Assembly (NCBI RefSeq): GCF_002849655.1
Contig: NZ_PDNW01000005.1
Location: 124,001 to 188,000, forward strand
Source of the DNA: Pollutimonas subterranea
Lineage (GTDB): Bacteria; Pseudomonadota; Gammaproteobacteria; Burkholderiales; Burkholderiaceae_B
Reading direction: 5' to 3'
DNA length: 64,000 nucleotides
Made by a program: the position numbers and the translations under genes. Below, piece after piece: positions 27,903-36,475 of this stretch. The notes beneath the pieces were generated by a model that worked only from the letters and a program-made list of their open reading frames with translations, was not told where the DNA came from and did no database searches. The first letter of the stretch is position 1; the number at the start of each line of letters is the position of its first letter.

Positions 27903-30671
27903 TTATGCAGCGCGGCCAAGAAGTTTTTCGAGCTTGGCGTCCAGACGCCGATCCAAGGTCGCGGCGATTTCCTTCTCTAGCGATGATTGCTCGAGAGAGC
28001 TCCGTCCCAGGTCAGCGACCTGGCTGAGATCGTGGCGGCTGAGGGAAAGCAGCAGACACGGGAGACGTGTCCGGCAAGTCGTGGGATGGGGAATCCCTTC
28101 GAGCAGTGCAAACTCTCCGAAGAAATCACCGACATCGAGTATCTCCATCTCGACACTCGTACCGTCACGGCGAGCAACATTGCTATCCACCGATCCACGG
28201 GCAATGATGTAAAAACGCCCCGTGGTGGCCCCCTCTTCAGTAAGTACGGTATCGGCCGGCACCTCTTCTACCCGTAGCAATCCGTGTATGCGATGGAGTT
28301 CTTGTTCGGACACACCAGCAAACAGGGGAATCTTGCGCAAGCCCTCAATGCTGATAGCGACCTCCCGGCCAGCATTGCCGATGGCAATCTCGGATTGCTT
28401 CTCCCACATCCCGGCGTAGACCCCACCGCGCTCCAACAGCTGATCGTGCGTACCTGTCTCCACCATTTTTCCATCTTTAAACACACAGATCCAATCCATA
28501 TCGCGACAAGACGAAAGACGGTGCGTGACCGAAAACAGCATACGGTCGGCGCTGATACGCGTGAGCGTTTCGTTGATCGCCGCTTCCGCTTCAGCATCCA
28601 GGGCAGAAGTAGCTTCGTCCAGCAACAGTATCTGCGGGTTGCGCAGAAAGGCGCGTGCGATGACGATGCGCTGGCGCTGCCCTCCCGAGAGCAGCTTGCC
28701 GCCCTCGCCCACATTGGTGTCATAGTCATTGGGCAATCCGGCGATGAAATCATGGATCTCGGCGGCGCGAGCAGCCTGTTCCACCTCTGCATCCGTCGCG
28801 TCGAGCCTTCCTATCCGGATGTTGTAGGCGATAGACTCCTCAAAGAGGGTTGTATCCTGGCTGACCACAGCCATCAGTGATCGAAGCTTTTGGTTGTCGA
28901 CTTCACGGATATCCGTGTCATTCAGCATAATGCTGCCATTAATGGCATCGTAGTTGCGCGACAAAAGATTGATGATGGTGCTCTTGCCGGATCCTGACGG
29001 ACCCACCAAGGCGATCCGACGCGGCACAGCAGTCTCGAAGCTGACCTCGTTAAGGTTCAGGCGTTCGCCGGTGTAGCTGAAAGAAACGTCGCGCAAAGCA
29101 AGCCTGGATAGCGGCTTATCGAGAGGCGCGCCGTTTACCGTTGCCGGTACATCGGCGGGATGCTCAAGTAGCGACTCGATGCGTTGCCAGCTTCCTATCG
29201 CCTGGATGACCACGGGAAGGAATGCGGCGATACCGCCAGCAGCCCCGCCTATCGCCAGAAGCAGGCCGATATAGGCGACCACGACGCCACCCGACACCGT
29301 GCCGTTCAATGAGAGCACCGCTCCCAAACCAATGATGCCAAGCTGGGCAGCACTGATCGCGAACACCGTCACGCGTCCAGTGAGTTCGCCTAGAAGATAC
29401 TGGCGATAACTGGCATCGTAAATCGTCTGGCTGCGGTCATCGAAGGTGGCTCGGCGATGCCGCTCGATATCGAGCGTACGTATCACCGGCAGCAACTGCA
29501 CCGTCTCCTTGATGAAGCCGACAATCTTGCCGTCTTCGATCTTGCGTGCGTATGAAGCCTTGATCGCGTAGCGGCCCACGATCCGCGGCGCCCAGAATGC
29601 AATGACCAGCAACGATATGGTGGCCAGGGCCATGCGCCAGTCCAGCGCCATGGCGGTAATCAGCGAGCCCAGCATCAGGAAACCCTTCGACACGATGCCA
29701 GGTATGGCCCGCACGACGGCGTTCTCGACCACGAAAATGTCGTTTGTAAAAATCGAGACGATGTCGCCACTCTGGAAACGGCTGAGAGAACGCGACGAGA
29801 GGGCCAGCAGCTTGTCAAAGCCGCGTTGCCGGACGCTGTTGAGCGCTTTGGGCCCAAGCGCGCTGACACTGAAATCGATGGCCAGGCCTGCCATTGCAGT
29901 GACCAAGAACCCGCCTATCAGGTAGGCCAGTGTGCGCCAGATCACCTCGGCATTCTGCGGCGTTATGCCCTCGTCAAACAATTGGTTAAGCCAAAGCGGC
30001 ATGAGCATGGCATACACAGTCTGGATAAAAATGCCGATCGCGAGCAAGGTACAAAATAATCGAAAGGGGCGTAGCTGGGCGGCCGTCCACCGCATGAAGG
30101 GCCACACACCTTTGGCAGACTGCTCTCGCGACAACGACTCCGCCCATTGGAGCTCCAGCATGGCGACCGATTTATTCAGCGTAGCGCGACACACCTCGGC
30201 GACCGTCCGGCCCGGCTCGAAGCCTTGGGCGAATGCGGTCAAGCCCTTGACGCCGTATGTATCCAGCACAAACCGAACGAAGGAGGCTGCGCGAGCGGGA
30301 TCGCCACGCTCGGGACGGTCCTTGGCAAGCCGGTCGATCAAGCCCTGAAGATCACTTGCTGCGGCCAGCCCGATGGTCTCGGGTTCGCCGCCGGTTTTGA
30401 CAATGAGCAAGTGTTCCAATGCCGTGGCGAGTATCGGAAGCGAGGCGGCCGGGACATCAAGATAGTCGACAAGAATACGCCGGATGAGTTCGTTTTCGTT
30501 GCTGCTGTTAGGCCGCTGTCGCGACTCCGACAATACTTGCAACACTACTTGCTGGCTGGCCGGATCGGGAGGCATGCCGAGAAGGGCAAACGCGCGCGTT
30601 GCAATGCGTATCAACCTACTCCTACGGCCATTTAACATGTACTTCCAACTGCCCTGCTCCTGCTTGTTCAT
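27903..30671 (-). CDS. ABC exporter with C-terminal cyclic-nucleotide-binding-like domain
   Basis: This 922-residue half-transporter presumably exports the lipopeptide. An unusual soluble N-terminal region (about 1-165, no recognised domain) precedes a six-helix exporter transmembrane domain. The ATPase follows (Walker A GPSGSGKST, VVSQDTTLFEES, signature LSGGQRQR, Walker B ILLLDEATSALD, switch HRLSS). A cNMP-binding-like beta-roll (about 775-890) then shows FYIIARGSVD and GEFALLEGIPHPTTCRT, resembling the phosphate-binding cassette. The final tail is charged and helical. The start overlaps the thioesterase stop (ATGA at 30668-30671); the open frame upstream of it is spurious. Whether the cNMP fold binds a nucleotide is unknown. 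Confidence 0.92.
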   Translation of the reverse strand: MNKQEQGSWKYMLNGRRSRLIRIATRAFALLGMPPDPASQQVVLQVLSESRQRPNSSNENELIRRILVDYLDVPAASLPILATALEHLLIVKTGGEPETIGLAAASDLQGLIDRLAKDRPERGDPARAASFVRFVLDTYGVKGLTAFAQGFEPGRTVAEVCRATLNKSVAMLELQWAESLSREQSAKGVWPFMRWTAAQLRPFRLFCTLLAIGIFIQTVYAMLMPLWLNQLFDEGITPQNAEVIWRTLAYLIGGFLVTAMAGLAIDFSVSALGPKALNSVRQRGFDKLLALSSRSLSRFQSGDIVSIFTNDIFVVENAVVRAIPGIVSKGFLMLGSLITAMALDWRMALATISLLVIAFWAPRIVGRYAIKASYARKIEDGKIVGFIKETVQLLPVIRTLDIERHRRATFDDRSQTIYDASYRQYLLGELTGRVTVFAISAAQLGIIGLGAVLSLNGTVSGGVVVAYIGLLLAIGGAAGGIAAFLPVVIQAIGSWQRIESLLEHPADVPATVNGAPLDKPLSRLALRDVSFSYTGERLNLNEVSFETAVPRRIALVGPSGSGKSTIINLLSRNYDAINGSIMLNDTDIREVDNQKLRSLMAVVSQDTTLFEESIAYNIRIGRLDATDAEVEQAARAAEIHDFIAGLPNDYDTNVGEGGKLLSGGQRQRIVIARAFLRNPQILLLDEATSALDAEAEAAINETLTRISADRMLFSVTHRLSSCRDMDWICVFKDGKMVETGTHDQLLERGGVYAGMWEKQSEIAIGNAGREVAISIEGLRKIPLFAGVSEQELHRIHGLLRVEEVPADTVLTEEGATTGRFYIIARGSVDSNVARRDGTSVEMEILDVGDFFGEFALLEGIPHPTTCRTRLPCLLLSLSRHDLSQVADLGRSSLEQSSLEKEIAATLDRRLDAKLEKLLGRAA

Positions 30672-31522
30672 GTACGGCCTTCTTTGTCGCTTGATATAAC
30701 CAGCGCGGTGGACGTGTCGTCTTCGGACTCGACATCGCCGCTCTGGAGCAATTGGGTAAAGAGAGGAGCCAGCGTGCGCGCCTCTGTGGCCCACGGAAAA
30801 TGACCGCCACGAACGCGGCTGACCCGTAGAGGGTGCGCGGTGACGGCCTGCCATTCCTGGAGGTCTTGAAGTGATATGGATGGATCGTCGATCATGTGCA
30901 GGACTTCAACAGGAATCGGCAGCGGCGCGACAGCGGCATGCCGATAGGTATCGCAAGCTTCAAGATCGGCCCTTAGCGCCTCTTCGAGGCTGAGATGCTC
31001 GTCGCTCGGCGACCTCGGCGTTGAACCGAAGCGGCTCCGCAGTTCGGCGTACAACAGATCCGAAGGCAGTCGATACAGCGGCGTATCAGTGGGGAGGGCG
31101 GCGGGTGAGCGAAACCCCGATACGATCAGGCGCTCGACCGGCAACGCCAGATCGGTCAATTGTCGTGCGACTTCGTACGCAAGCAGCGCGCCATAACTGT
31201 TTCCCACCAGTAGCAGTCGCTGGCATTGGGGATGAGGCGTCGAATCCGCCAGCCATGACTGGATAACAGCCACCAACGGCCCTACGGCTTGCGTGACTCT
31301 TTTCGGTAGCGGGCCGTCAGCTTGCACGCGAGGCAAATTCACGGCCATCACACCACTGGTCTGCGGCAGGGCCGCAGCGAAGGCTCCCGCAGAGAGAGGT
31401 GATCCACCAGCGTGCGGAAAGAAAAGATACATCGGTTCGCCTATGCATGCCGGACGCAACTGGGCGAGCCACGGCCAGGGAGTAAGCCTGATGTCAATAC
31501 TGCTTTCCGCCGATTCCATCAT
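30668..31522 (-). CDS. Type II thioesterase of the lipopeptide cluster
   Basis: An alpha/beta hydrolase of 284 residues of the GrsT/SrfAD type, which clears wrongly loaded carrier domains. Motifs: FFPHAGGSP near residue 35, nucleophile S109 in GNSYGA (GxSxG), and the catalytic histidine in RGGHFPW near residue 242. It is the first gene of the leftward biosynthetic operon and is translationally coupled to the ABC exporter through a 4-base overlap. Two tandem ATG codons (31522, 31519) follow a G-rich Shine-Dalgarno. Confidence 0.9.
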   Translation of the reverse strand: MMESAESSIDIRLTPWPWLAQLRPACIGEPMYLFFPHAGGSPLSAGAFAAALPQTSGVMAVNLPRVQADGPLPKRVTQAVGPLVAVIQSWLADSTPHPQCQRLLLVGNSYGALLAYEVARQLTDLALPVERLIVSGFRSPAALPTDTPLYRLPSDLLYAELRSRFGSTPRSPSDEHLSLEEALRADLEACDTYRHAAVAPLPIPVEVLHMIDDPSISLQDLQEWQAVTAHPLRVSRVRGGHFPWATEARTLAPLFTQLLQSGDVESEDDTSTALVISSDKEGRT

Positions 31523-31692
31523 TGTGCCCCCCCTTTAACAAACCGTATCAAATTACTTCGTACAGGTTACTATTGCAAGATTGTTTTGGTACTTTTTTTT
31601 CCTCAATACCAACCTTGCGTGATTCTGCGGTGAGCCTGCCGCGACCGCACGAGCCCGTCGGGATATCCTCCCGACACTATCGAGAGACTTGA
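31523..31692. promoter_or_regulatory. Divergent control region of the two biosynthetic operons
   Basis: These 170 bases separate the leftward operon (thioesterase to PKS-NRPS) from the rightward dioxygenase gene. The centre is AT-rich with an eight-T run near 31593-31600. A weak minus-strand promoter (TTGCAA, 17-base gap, TAATTT) can be drawn. I see no lux box, PvdS/Fur-like box or strong palindrome, and no regulator gene lies within the cluster. Confidence 0.45.
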
Positions 31693-32547
31693 ATGGACAA
31701 GCAAACCTCGTGGTGCAAACAGTTCGCCGTGGATGGCGCCGTGTGCATAAAAAATGCCTTCGACGCAGAGTGGATAGAACTTGCACGGCGTGGGATCGAG
31801 CGGAACATGTCGGATCCCGGTCCGTTCTTTAGAAACCTGGGCGATGGCGCCAACAGCGCGTTCTCCGATATGTGGTCGCGTCGCCACATTCCAGAATTCA
31901 ATCGTTTCTGTATGGAGTCGCCAGCAGCTGGTATTGCCGCCCTGGCACTGCAATCGCCGCGCGTGCATCTGGCTCAGGACACCTGGTTTCTCAAACAGCC
32001 CGGCAGCTCGGAACGAACGCCGTGGCATCATGACACCGTCCTGACCGGTCCCTTCTGCTCGGTTTGGGTGGCGCTTGACCCAACCCCGCGCGCCGCCACA
32101 TTGGAATTTGTACGTGGTTCTCACCTGTGCGGCCAGTCCCTGATGCCGCAGTCTTTTTTTGATGCGAAGAATGCGTCCGCTTCCGACGCTTTCTATGCCG
32201 AGTTTCATGGCGACACGACACGCGCCGACGCGCACAAATTCGGAAAACTACCTGACATCGAGTCCGACCGCGATGCCTATGACATCATCGGCTGGGAGAT
32301 GGCACCAGGCGATTGTGTCGTATTCGACGCAAGAACCATCCACGGCGCTCCCGGCAATCACCTCGCGCACCCGGTGCGGCGTTTCATTACCCGCTGGGTA
32401 ACCCGGGAAACGGTCGTCTCGGAACACGGACGCCGCATGGTCGACATGCTGGGCAACTTGGGCATTAAGTTGGAAGTGGGCAAGCCACTCAACGACCCCC
32501 TCTTCCCCGAGTTCACGGGTTTGTCGCTATCGGAACGCGACCGCTAA
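31693..32547 (+). CDS. PhyH-family Fe(II)/2-oxoglutarate dioxygenase
   Basis: The 284-residue protein has the phytanoyl-CoA-dioxygenase double-stranded beta-helix. The iron ligands fit H112-x-D114 (PWHHDT) and H217 (TIHGAPGNH), with the 2-oxoglutarate arginine in the following RRFITRW segment. It opens the rightward arm of the cluster, so it is likely a tailoring hydroxylase acting on an amino acid or the acyl chain. One testable idea is beta-hydroxylation of the Asp/Asn residue; other 2OG enzymes do this in siderophores and syringomycin, though usually from TauD-like or AspH-like families. ATG 31693 follows GAGAG. Confidence 0.88.
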   Translation: MDKQTSWCKQFAVDGAVCIKNAFDAEWIELARRGIERNMSDPGPFFRNLGDGANSAFSDMWSRRHIPEFNRFCMESPAAGIAALALQSPRVHLAQDTWFLKQPGSSERTPWHHDTVLTGPFCSVWVALDPTPRAATLEFVRGSHLCGQSLMPQSFFDAKNASASDAFYAEFHGDTTRADAHKFGKLPDIESDRDAYDIIGWEMAPGDCVVFDARTIHGAPGNHLAHPVRRFITRWVTRETVVSEHGRRMVDMLGNLGIKLEVGKPLNDPLFPEFTGLSLSERDR

Positions 32548-32619
32548 AGCGCCTGCAGCCGCCGCCGATTACACATGGTTGCCAGACAAGCAACCAAACA
32601 TAAATAAAAATTTCTATTG

Positions 32620-32649
32620 TTGACAGATTTTAGGCGGAACGCATAGACT
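32620..32649 (+). promoter_or_regulatory. Putative sigma-70 promoter before the ABM-like gene
   Basis: A perfect -35 TTGACA (32620-32625), an 18-base spacer and TAGACT (32644-32649) precede the ABM-like gene by about 100 bases in an AT-rich patch. It could drive the small gene and, by readthrough, both rightward NRPS genes. Confidence 0.55.
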
Positions 32650-32749
32650 GCCCTCAGCGTGCTTGAGCTCTAAACGAGCAACGTTCAGTTGCCTCGCATG
32701 CATCAGCAGTATTTCGCCCCTATATCAATCAACCTAAGGATTATTAGTC

Positions 32750-33076
32750 ATGGCCGAAATGTTTTTGACGATTACACGCGCCAACATCAAAGCGGGCAAC
32801 GAGAAAGACGCCCGCGCACTGCTTGAAAAATCCCTGCTTCCCAACGACGGCTCGAAACCCGGTGACCACATTCCTGGCTTGGTCGGTTTCGGTCTGATGC
32901 GTTCCAAGAAAGACTCCTCCATGTTCGGCCTTGCGACAGTCTGGAAAGACGAGGCCTCGTTCGACGCTTTGTCTACCAATCCAAACGCCAAAACGGGCGG
33001 ACACTGGGTCGAGAAGTTCATGAAGTTCACCGAAGGCGACGTCAAGGGCGAAGGCTTCTACATAGAAAGCCTGTAA
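32750..33076 (+). CDS. Small ABM-like (antibiotic biosynthesis monooxygenase fold) protein
   Basis: This is a 108-residue soluble protein with the alternating pattern of a dimeric alpha+beta barrel: strand MFLTITRANIKAG, helix DARALLEKSLL, strands VGFGLMRSKK and MFGLATVWKDEASFDAL, and a C-terminal GEGFYIESL strand. It is lysine-rich and lower in GC than the NRPS genes around it. ABM-fold proteins include cofactor-free monooxygenases, but also many proteins without known activity; no active residue can be named. It is preceded by a strong candidate promoter and lies between the dioxygenase and the C-A-PCP synthetase, suggesting a role in tailoring or in expression of the cluster. Confidence 0.7.
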   Translation: MAEMFLTITRANIKAGNEKDARALLEKSLLPNDGSKPGDHIPGLVGFGLMRSKKDSSMFGLATVWKDEASFDALSTNPNAKTGGHWVEKFMKFTEGDVKGEGFYIESL

Positions 33077-33190
33077 GGACTTTGGGGAGATTCCGTCCTT
33101 ACCGTTCCCCCAGAACGATACGGACACGTTGTCTTCCCATCGCTCCAAAATTCGACTTTCAAGTCGTTCTGGTCACTGCCAGGAATAAGT

Positions 33191-36100
33191 ATGACTGCCA
33201 CAAACGCGCCAACGGGCTCCGTGCCGGGAGCCGCAAGATCCCAGGCTGCACAGCCCTCCCTCCGTCCCATCGAAGACGCCTACCCCCTCACCAGTATGCA
33301 ACACGCATTGTTGTTGCGCTGCGTCGCATTTCCCGATCAAGCGCTATACATCGGCCAATGGTGGGCGGTCCTGGACGGAGAACTTGACAAGAACGCATTT
33401 GCCGCGGCTTGGCAAGGTGTCGTCGATCGCCATACTGCGCTGCGTAGCGGCTTTCACTGGGATCTCAAGGATCAAGCCTTTCAGGTCGTTCACCGTCAAG
33501 CCTCGCTGACGCTCACAGTGATCGACTGGCAAGACGAATCCGACTGGCGTCAAGCCTTGGATGTATTTCTGGCACAAGACCGGAGCCGACCACTGAACAT
33601 CAAGAAGCCTCCCTTGATGCGCATCGCGCTGATCCAGCTTGCGCCGGCACGACACATTGTCGTGTGGACGCGGCACCACCTCACCGTTGATGGCTGGTCG
33701 CTAGGCATTCTTCTGGACGAAGTCTTCACCTTGTACAAAGCGGCGCGCAACCACCTGCCGCAGGATCTGCCCCCAGCGCCCGCGTTCCGGGCCTATGTGG
33801 ACTGGGAAGCATCGACGAACCGCGGTGCCGCCCTCGAATACTGGCGTGGCGCGCTGGCGAACGGGTATCCCGAAAACCTCCCACATGAACCACGCTATGC
33901 CCCGGCCCAGGACACGTCGTCGCCCGACATACGATCCTTGTGCGTCGACGTGCCTGTTTCTGCAGTGCAAGGTCTTGGCCGGTTCGCTCAGTCGGCCCGC
34001 GTCACGCTGAATACTCTCATGCAAGCCGCGTGGGCCCTGGTAGAGAGTCGGATTGCGGGACACGATTACGCGCTTTTTGGCGCGGTAGAAACAATAAGAC
34101 CGCCCGAGCTCGAACAGGGCGGCAACACGAGTCTGGTTGGCGTGCAAATACAGATACAGCCCGTTCTGGCACGTATCGACGACACGCCATTACTGCAGTG
34201 GCTACAAGGCTTGCAAGAAATGGCCGCCGCCGCGCGCGATGCGGGGTTGATCGGTATGGACGACTTCCGCGACCTGCTGAAGCGGCCGGGCAATACGCTG
34301 CCCTTCGACAGTCTGCTGGGGTTCCAGAATTACCCGTTGGACGAGGCAAAAGCCTTCCACGGCACCGGCCTCATAGTGATCGAAACCGGCGACATCACGC
34401 TGCCGGACATGCCGCTCAACCTGATGGTAGAGCGCACCGCAACCGGCTTGAGACTCCAGCTAATGTTCGATGAAACGCGCCACAGCGCAGCATCGGCCGC
34501 ATTGCGCCTCAACATGTTGAAAGTCGCACTCTACGCCCTACCAGAGGCGTCTTCGCAGGCCGTCAGCAGCATCGACGTCATGCCTGCGCAGCTGATCGAT
34601 ACGCTCCCTATGGATGCACTCGACCAGCAGCTCGCGGCGATGAAGCACCCCTCCGTGCTCGAATTGCTCGTGCGCAACGTGGAAAGCCAACCGAACGCCG
34701 CAGCAGTGGTTCACGGACAGCAACGACTCACCTATGCTCAGCTTGCATCTCGCGCCATGGGAATCGCCTATTGGCTGGCCCAGCACGGCGTAGCACAAGG
34801 GCACCGCGTAGCCCTGCATCTCGAGCGCGCACCCTTGGCCATTGCCGCCATCCTCGGGATCATGATGCGAGGAGCCGCCTACGTACCGCTTGATCTCGAT
34901 GCCCCGGACGAGCGCAAGGCTTCCATACTAGAAGAAGCGGGCATCAAAGTTGTTCTAAGCCAAGAGCCGAAGCGTATTGGCGGCTTCGATGCCCTGTGCC
35001 TGCCAGACCTTGAACCCCGCTCGGACGTCGAACTGGCCGCCGATTTGAGCAGCTTGGCCTTCCCTGAAGACGACAATGAAGCCTACGTAATTTTCACCTC
35101 AGGCTCTACCGGGCGTCCGAAAGGGGTATGCATCACACATGGGAATCTTGGCTATCACGTCGCTGCGCGCGTCAACGCTTACCCCAATCGGCCTAACGAG
35201 GTCTTGCTCCTGACCTTCCCGCTGAACTTCGACGGCTCGGTGACCGGTATATTCGGAACATTAGCGACCGGCGGTGCACTTGTACTACCCGAAGCAAGGG
35301 TGGCGGCTGATCCCGACAGGCTGGCCGCGCTGATCCACGACGAAGGCGTGACGCAAACCATCATGATTCCATCGCAATGGAGTCTCCTGATTTCCTGTGG
35401 CTTGCCAAAGCTTCTGCAGAGCTTGAAGCTAGCCGTGGTGGCTGGTGAAGCCTGCCCGCGAGAACTGGTTGATCGCCACTATGCCGCGTTGCCGAATACG
35501 ATGTTAAGCAATGAATATGGGCCTACCGAAGCAACGGTATGGGCAACCGTCGAACGCTGTGACCCCGGCCAGACGGGCCCTGTTTCCATCGGCCGCCCCA
35601 TTCCCGGCACACGAGCGTACGTGGTCGATTCCCGCGGTCGCCGGTGCGCGCCCGGGACGGTGGGTGAGCTGCTTATTGCCGGACCTGGTATCGCGCGCGG
35701 CTATATCGGACGACCCGAGCTGACCGCAGAACGCTTCATGGCAAATCCCTTTCACGACGAACCCCATTGCCGTACCGTCTATCGCACGGGAGACCGCGTA
35801 TCGTTAGGCTTCGACGGCAAACTGAATTTCCACGGACGAAATGACGATCAGGTGAAAGTGAGCGGCTACCGGATCGAGCTCGCCGAAATCGACGCAACCC
35901 TTGCCGGCCATGCAGGCGTATTGGAAAGTTTCACCCGGGTATTTCGCGCGACACCGGACGCATCGGCTACGATCGTGGCGCATGTCGCCGGACCCTCGCT
36001 CCCCACCCGCGAAACGCTATTCCATCACATTCGCACACGTTTACCGGGCTATATGGTGCCGAACCACATCATTTTCCATGATGCCTTGCCACGGAACGCC

Positions 36101-36475
36101 ACCGGCAAGGTGGACCGCCATGCCTTGCCCGCCCCCAAAGGGCAAGAGGCCGGAACGGTTCTTCCCGAAGGCGAAGCCGAACAAGCCATCGCGACGATAT
36201 GGCAATCGGTCCTGCGCTGCCCCGCGGTAGGTCGGCACGACGATTTCTTTTCAATCGGTGGACGCTCGCTCGACGCCATGCAAGTGGTGTCACGCATACG
36301 ACGCGAGCTCAAGCTGGCGGCCGACCTTATCGACCTGTTCGAAGCTCCGCAGCTGGACGCCTTCGTTAGCCGCGTCCAAGGCCGGGGTACTGACACCAGT
36401 CCGACGATACACAAGCGACAGCGGAACCGCGTCGACCTGGCGGCAACGTCCGCAACCGCAGGGGAAGCATCTTGA
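33191..36475 (+). CDS. Nonribosomal peptide synthetase, single module C-A-PCP
   Basis: The protein has 1094 residues. The C domain (26-460) has intact HHLTVDG at 162-168 and a YPLTSMQHALL start like D-L-condensing domains that follow epimerases, fitting an upstream D-residue donor. The A domain (485-985) has FTSGSTGRPKG, NEYGPTEATVW, YRTGDRVSLG and the TGKVDR lysine at 973. By hand alignment the code reads DGTMVAEVWK, closest to the published Tyr code DGTITAEVAK but imperfect. The PCP has its serine at 1026 in GGRSL (the usual GGHSL with Arg). There is no TE, so the chain passes on. The stop codon overlaps the next gene's TTG start. ATG 33191 follows AGGAATA. Confidence 0.93.
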   Translation: MTATNAPTGSVPGAARSQAAQPSLRPIEDAYPLTSMQHALLLRCVAFPDQALYIGQWWAVLDGELDKNAFAAAWQGVVDRHTALRSGFHWDLKDQAFQVVHRQASLTLTVIDWQDESDWRQALDVFLAQDRSRPLNIKKPPLMRIALIQLAPARHIVVWTRHHLTVDGWSLGILLDEVFTLYKAARNHLPQDLPPAPAFRAYVDWEASTNRGAALEYWRGALANGYPENLPHEPRYAPAQDTSSPDIRSLCVDVPVSAVQGLGRFAQSARVTLNTLMQAAWALVESRIAGHDYALFGAVETIRPPELEQGGNTSLVGVQIQIQPVLARIDDTPLLQWLQGLQEMAAAARDAGLIGMDDFRDLLKRPGNTLPFDSLLGFQNYPLDEAKAFHGTGLIVIETGDITLPDMPLNLMVERTATGLRLQLMFDETRHSAASAALRLNMLKVALYALPEASSQAVSSIDVMPAQLIDTLPMDALDQQLAAMKHPSVLELLVRNVESQPNAAAVVHGQQRLTYAQLASRAMGIAYWLAQHGVAQGHRVALHLERAPLAIAAILGIMMRGAAYVPLDLDAPDERKASILEEAGIKVVLSQEPKRIGGFDALCLPDLEPRSDVELAADLSSLAFPEDDNEAYVIFTSGSTGRPKGVCITHGNLGYHVAARVNAYPNRPNEVLLLTFPLNFDGSVTGIFGTLATGGALVLPEARVAADPDRLAALIHDEGVTQTIMIPSQWSLLISCGLPKLLQSLKLAVVAGEACPRELVDRHYAALPNTMLSNEYGPTEATVWATVERCDPGQTGPVSIGRPIPGTRAYVVDSRGRRCAPGTVGELLIAGPGIARGYIGRPELTAERFMANPFHDEPHCRTVYRTGDRVSLGFDGKLNFHGRNDDQVKVSGYRIELAEIDATLAGHAGVLESFTRVFRATPDASATIVAHVAGPSLPTRETLFHHIRTRLPGYMVPNHIIFHDALPRNATGKVDRHALPAPKGQEAGTVLPEGEAEQAIATIWQSVLRCPAVGRHDDFFSIGGRSLDAMQVVSRIRRELKLAADLIDLFEAPQLDAFVSRVQGRGTDTSPTIHKRQRNRVDLAATSATAGEAS

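Noticed and set aside
27884-30854. An open frame of 983 codons for the ABC exporter starting at 30854
   Set aside because: The first 61 codons overlap the thioesterase gene in another frame and encode Arg/Pro-rich sequence. The ATG at 30671, in an ATGA overlap, is the better start.
33077-33190. Attenuator hairpin between the ABM-like gene and the C-A-PCP gene
   Set aside because: Only a weak, interrupted pairing (TTTGGGGA with TTCCCCCA) can be drawn, with no T-run; not enough to call a terminator or attenuator.
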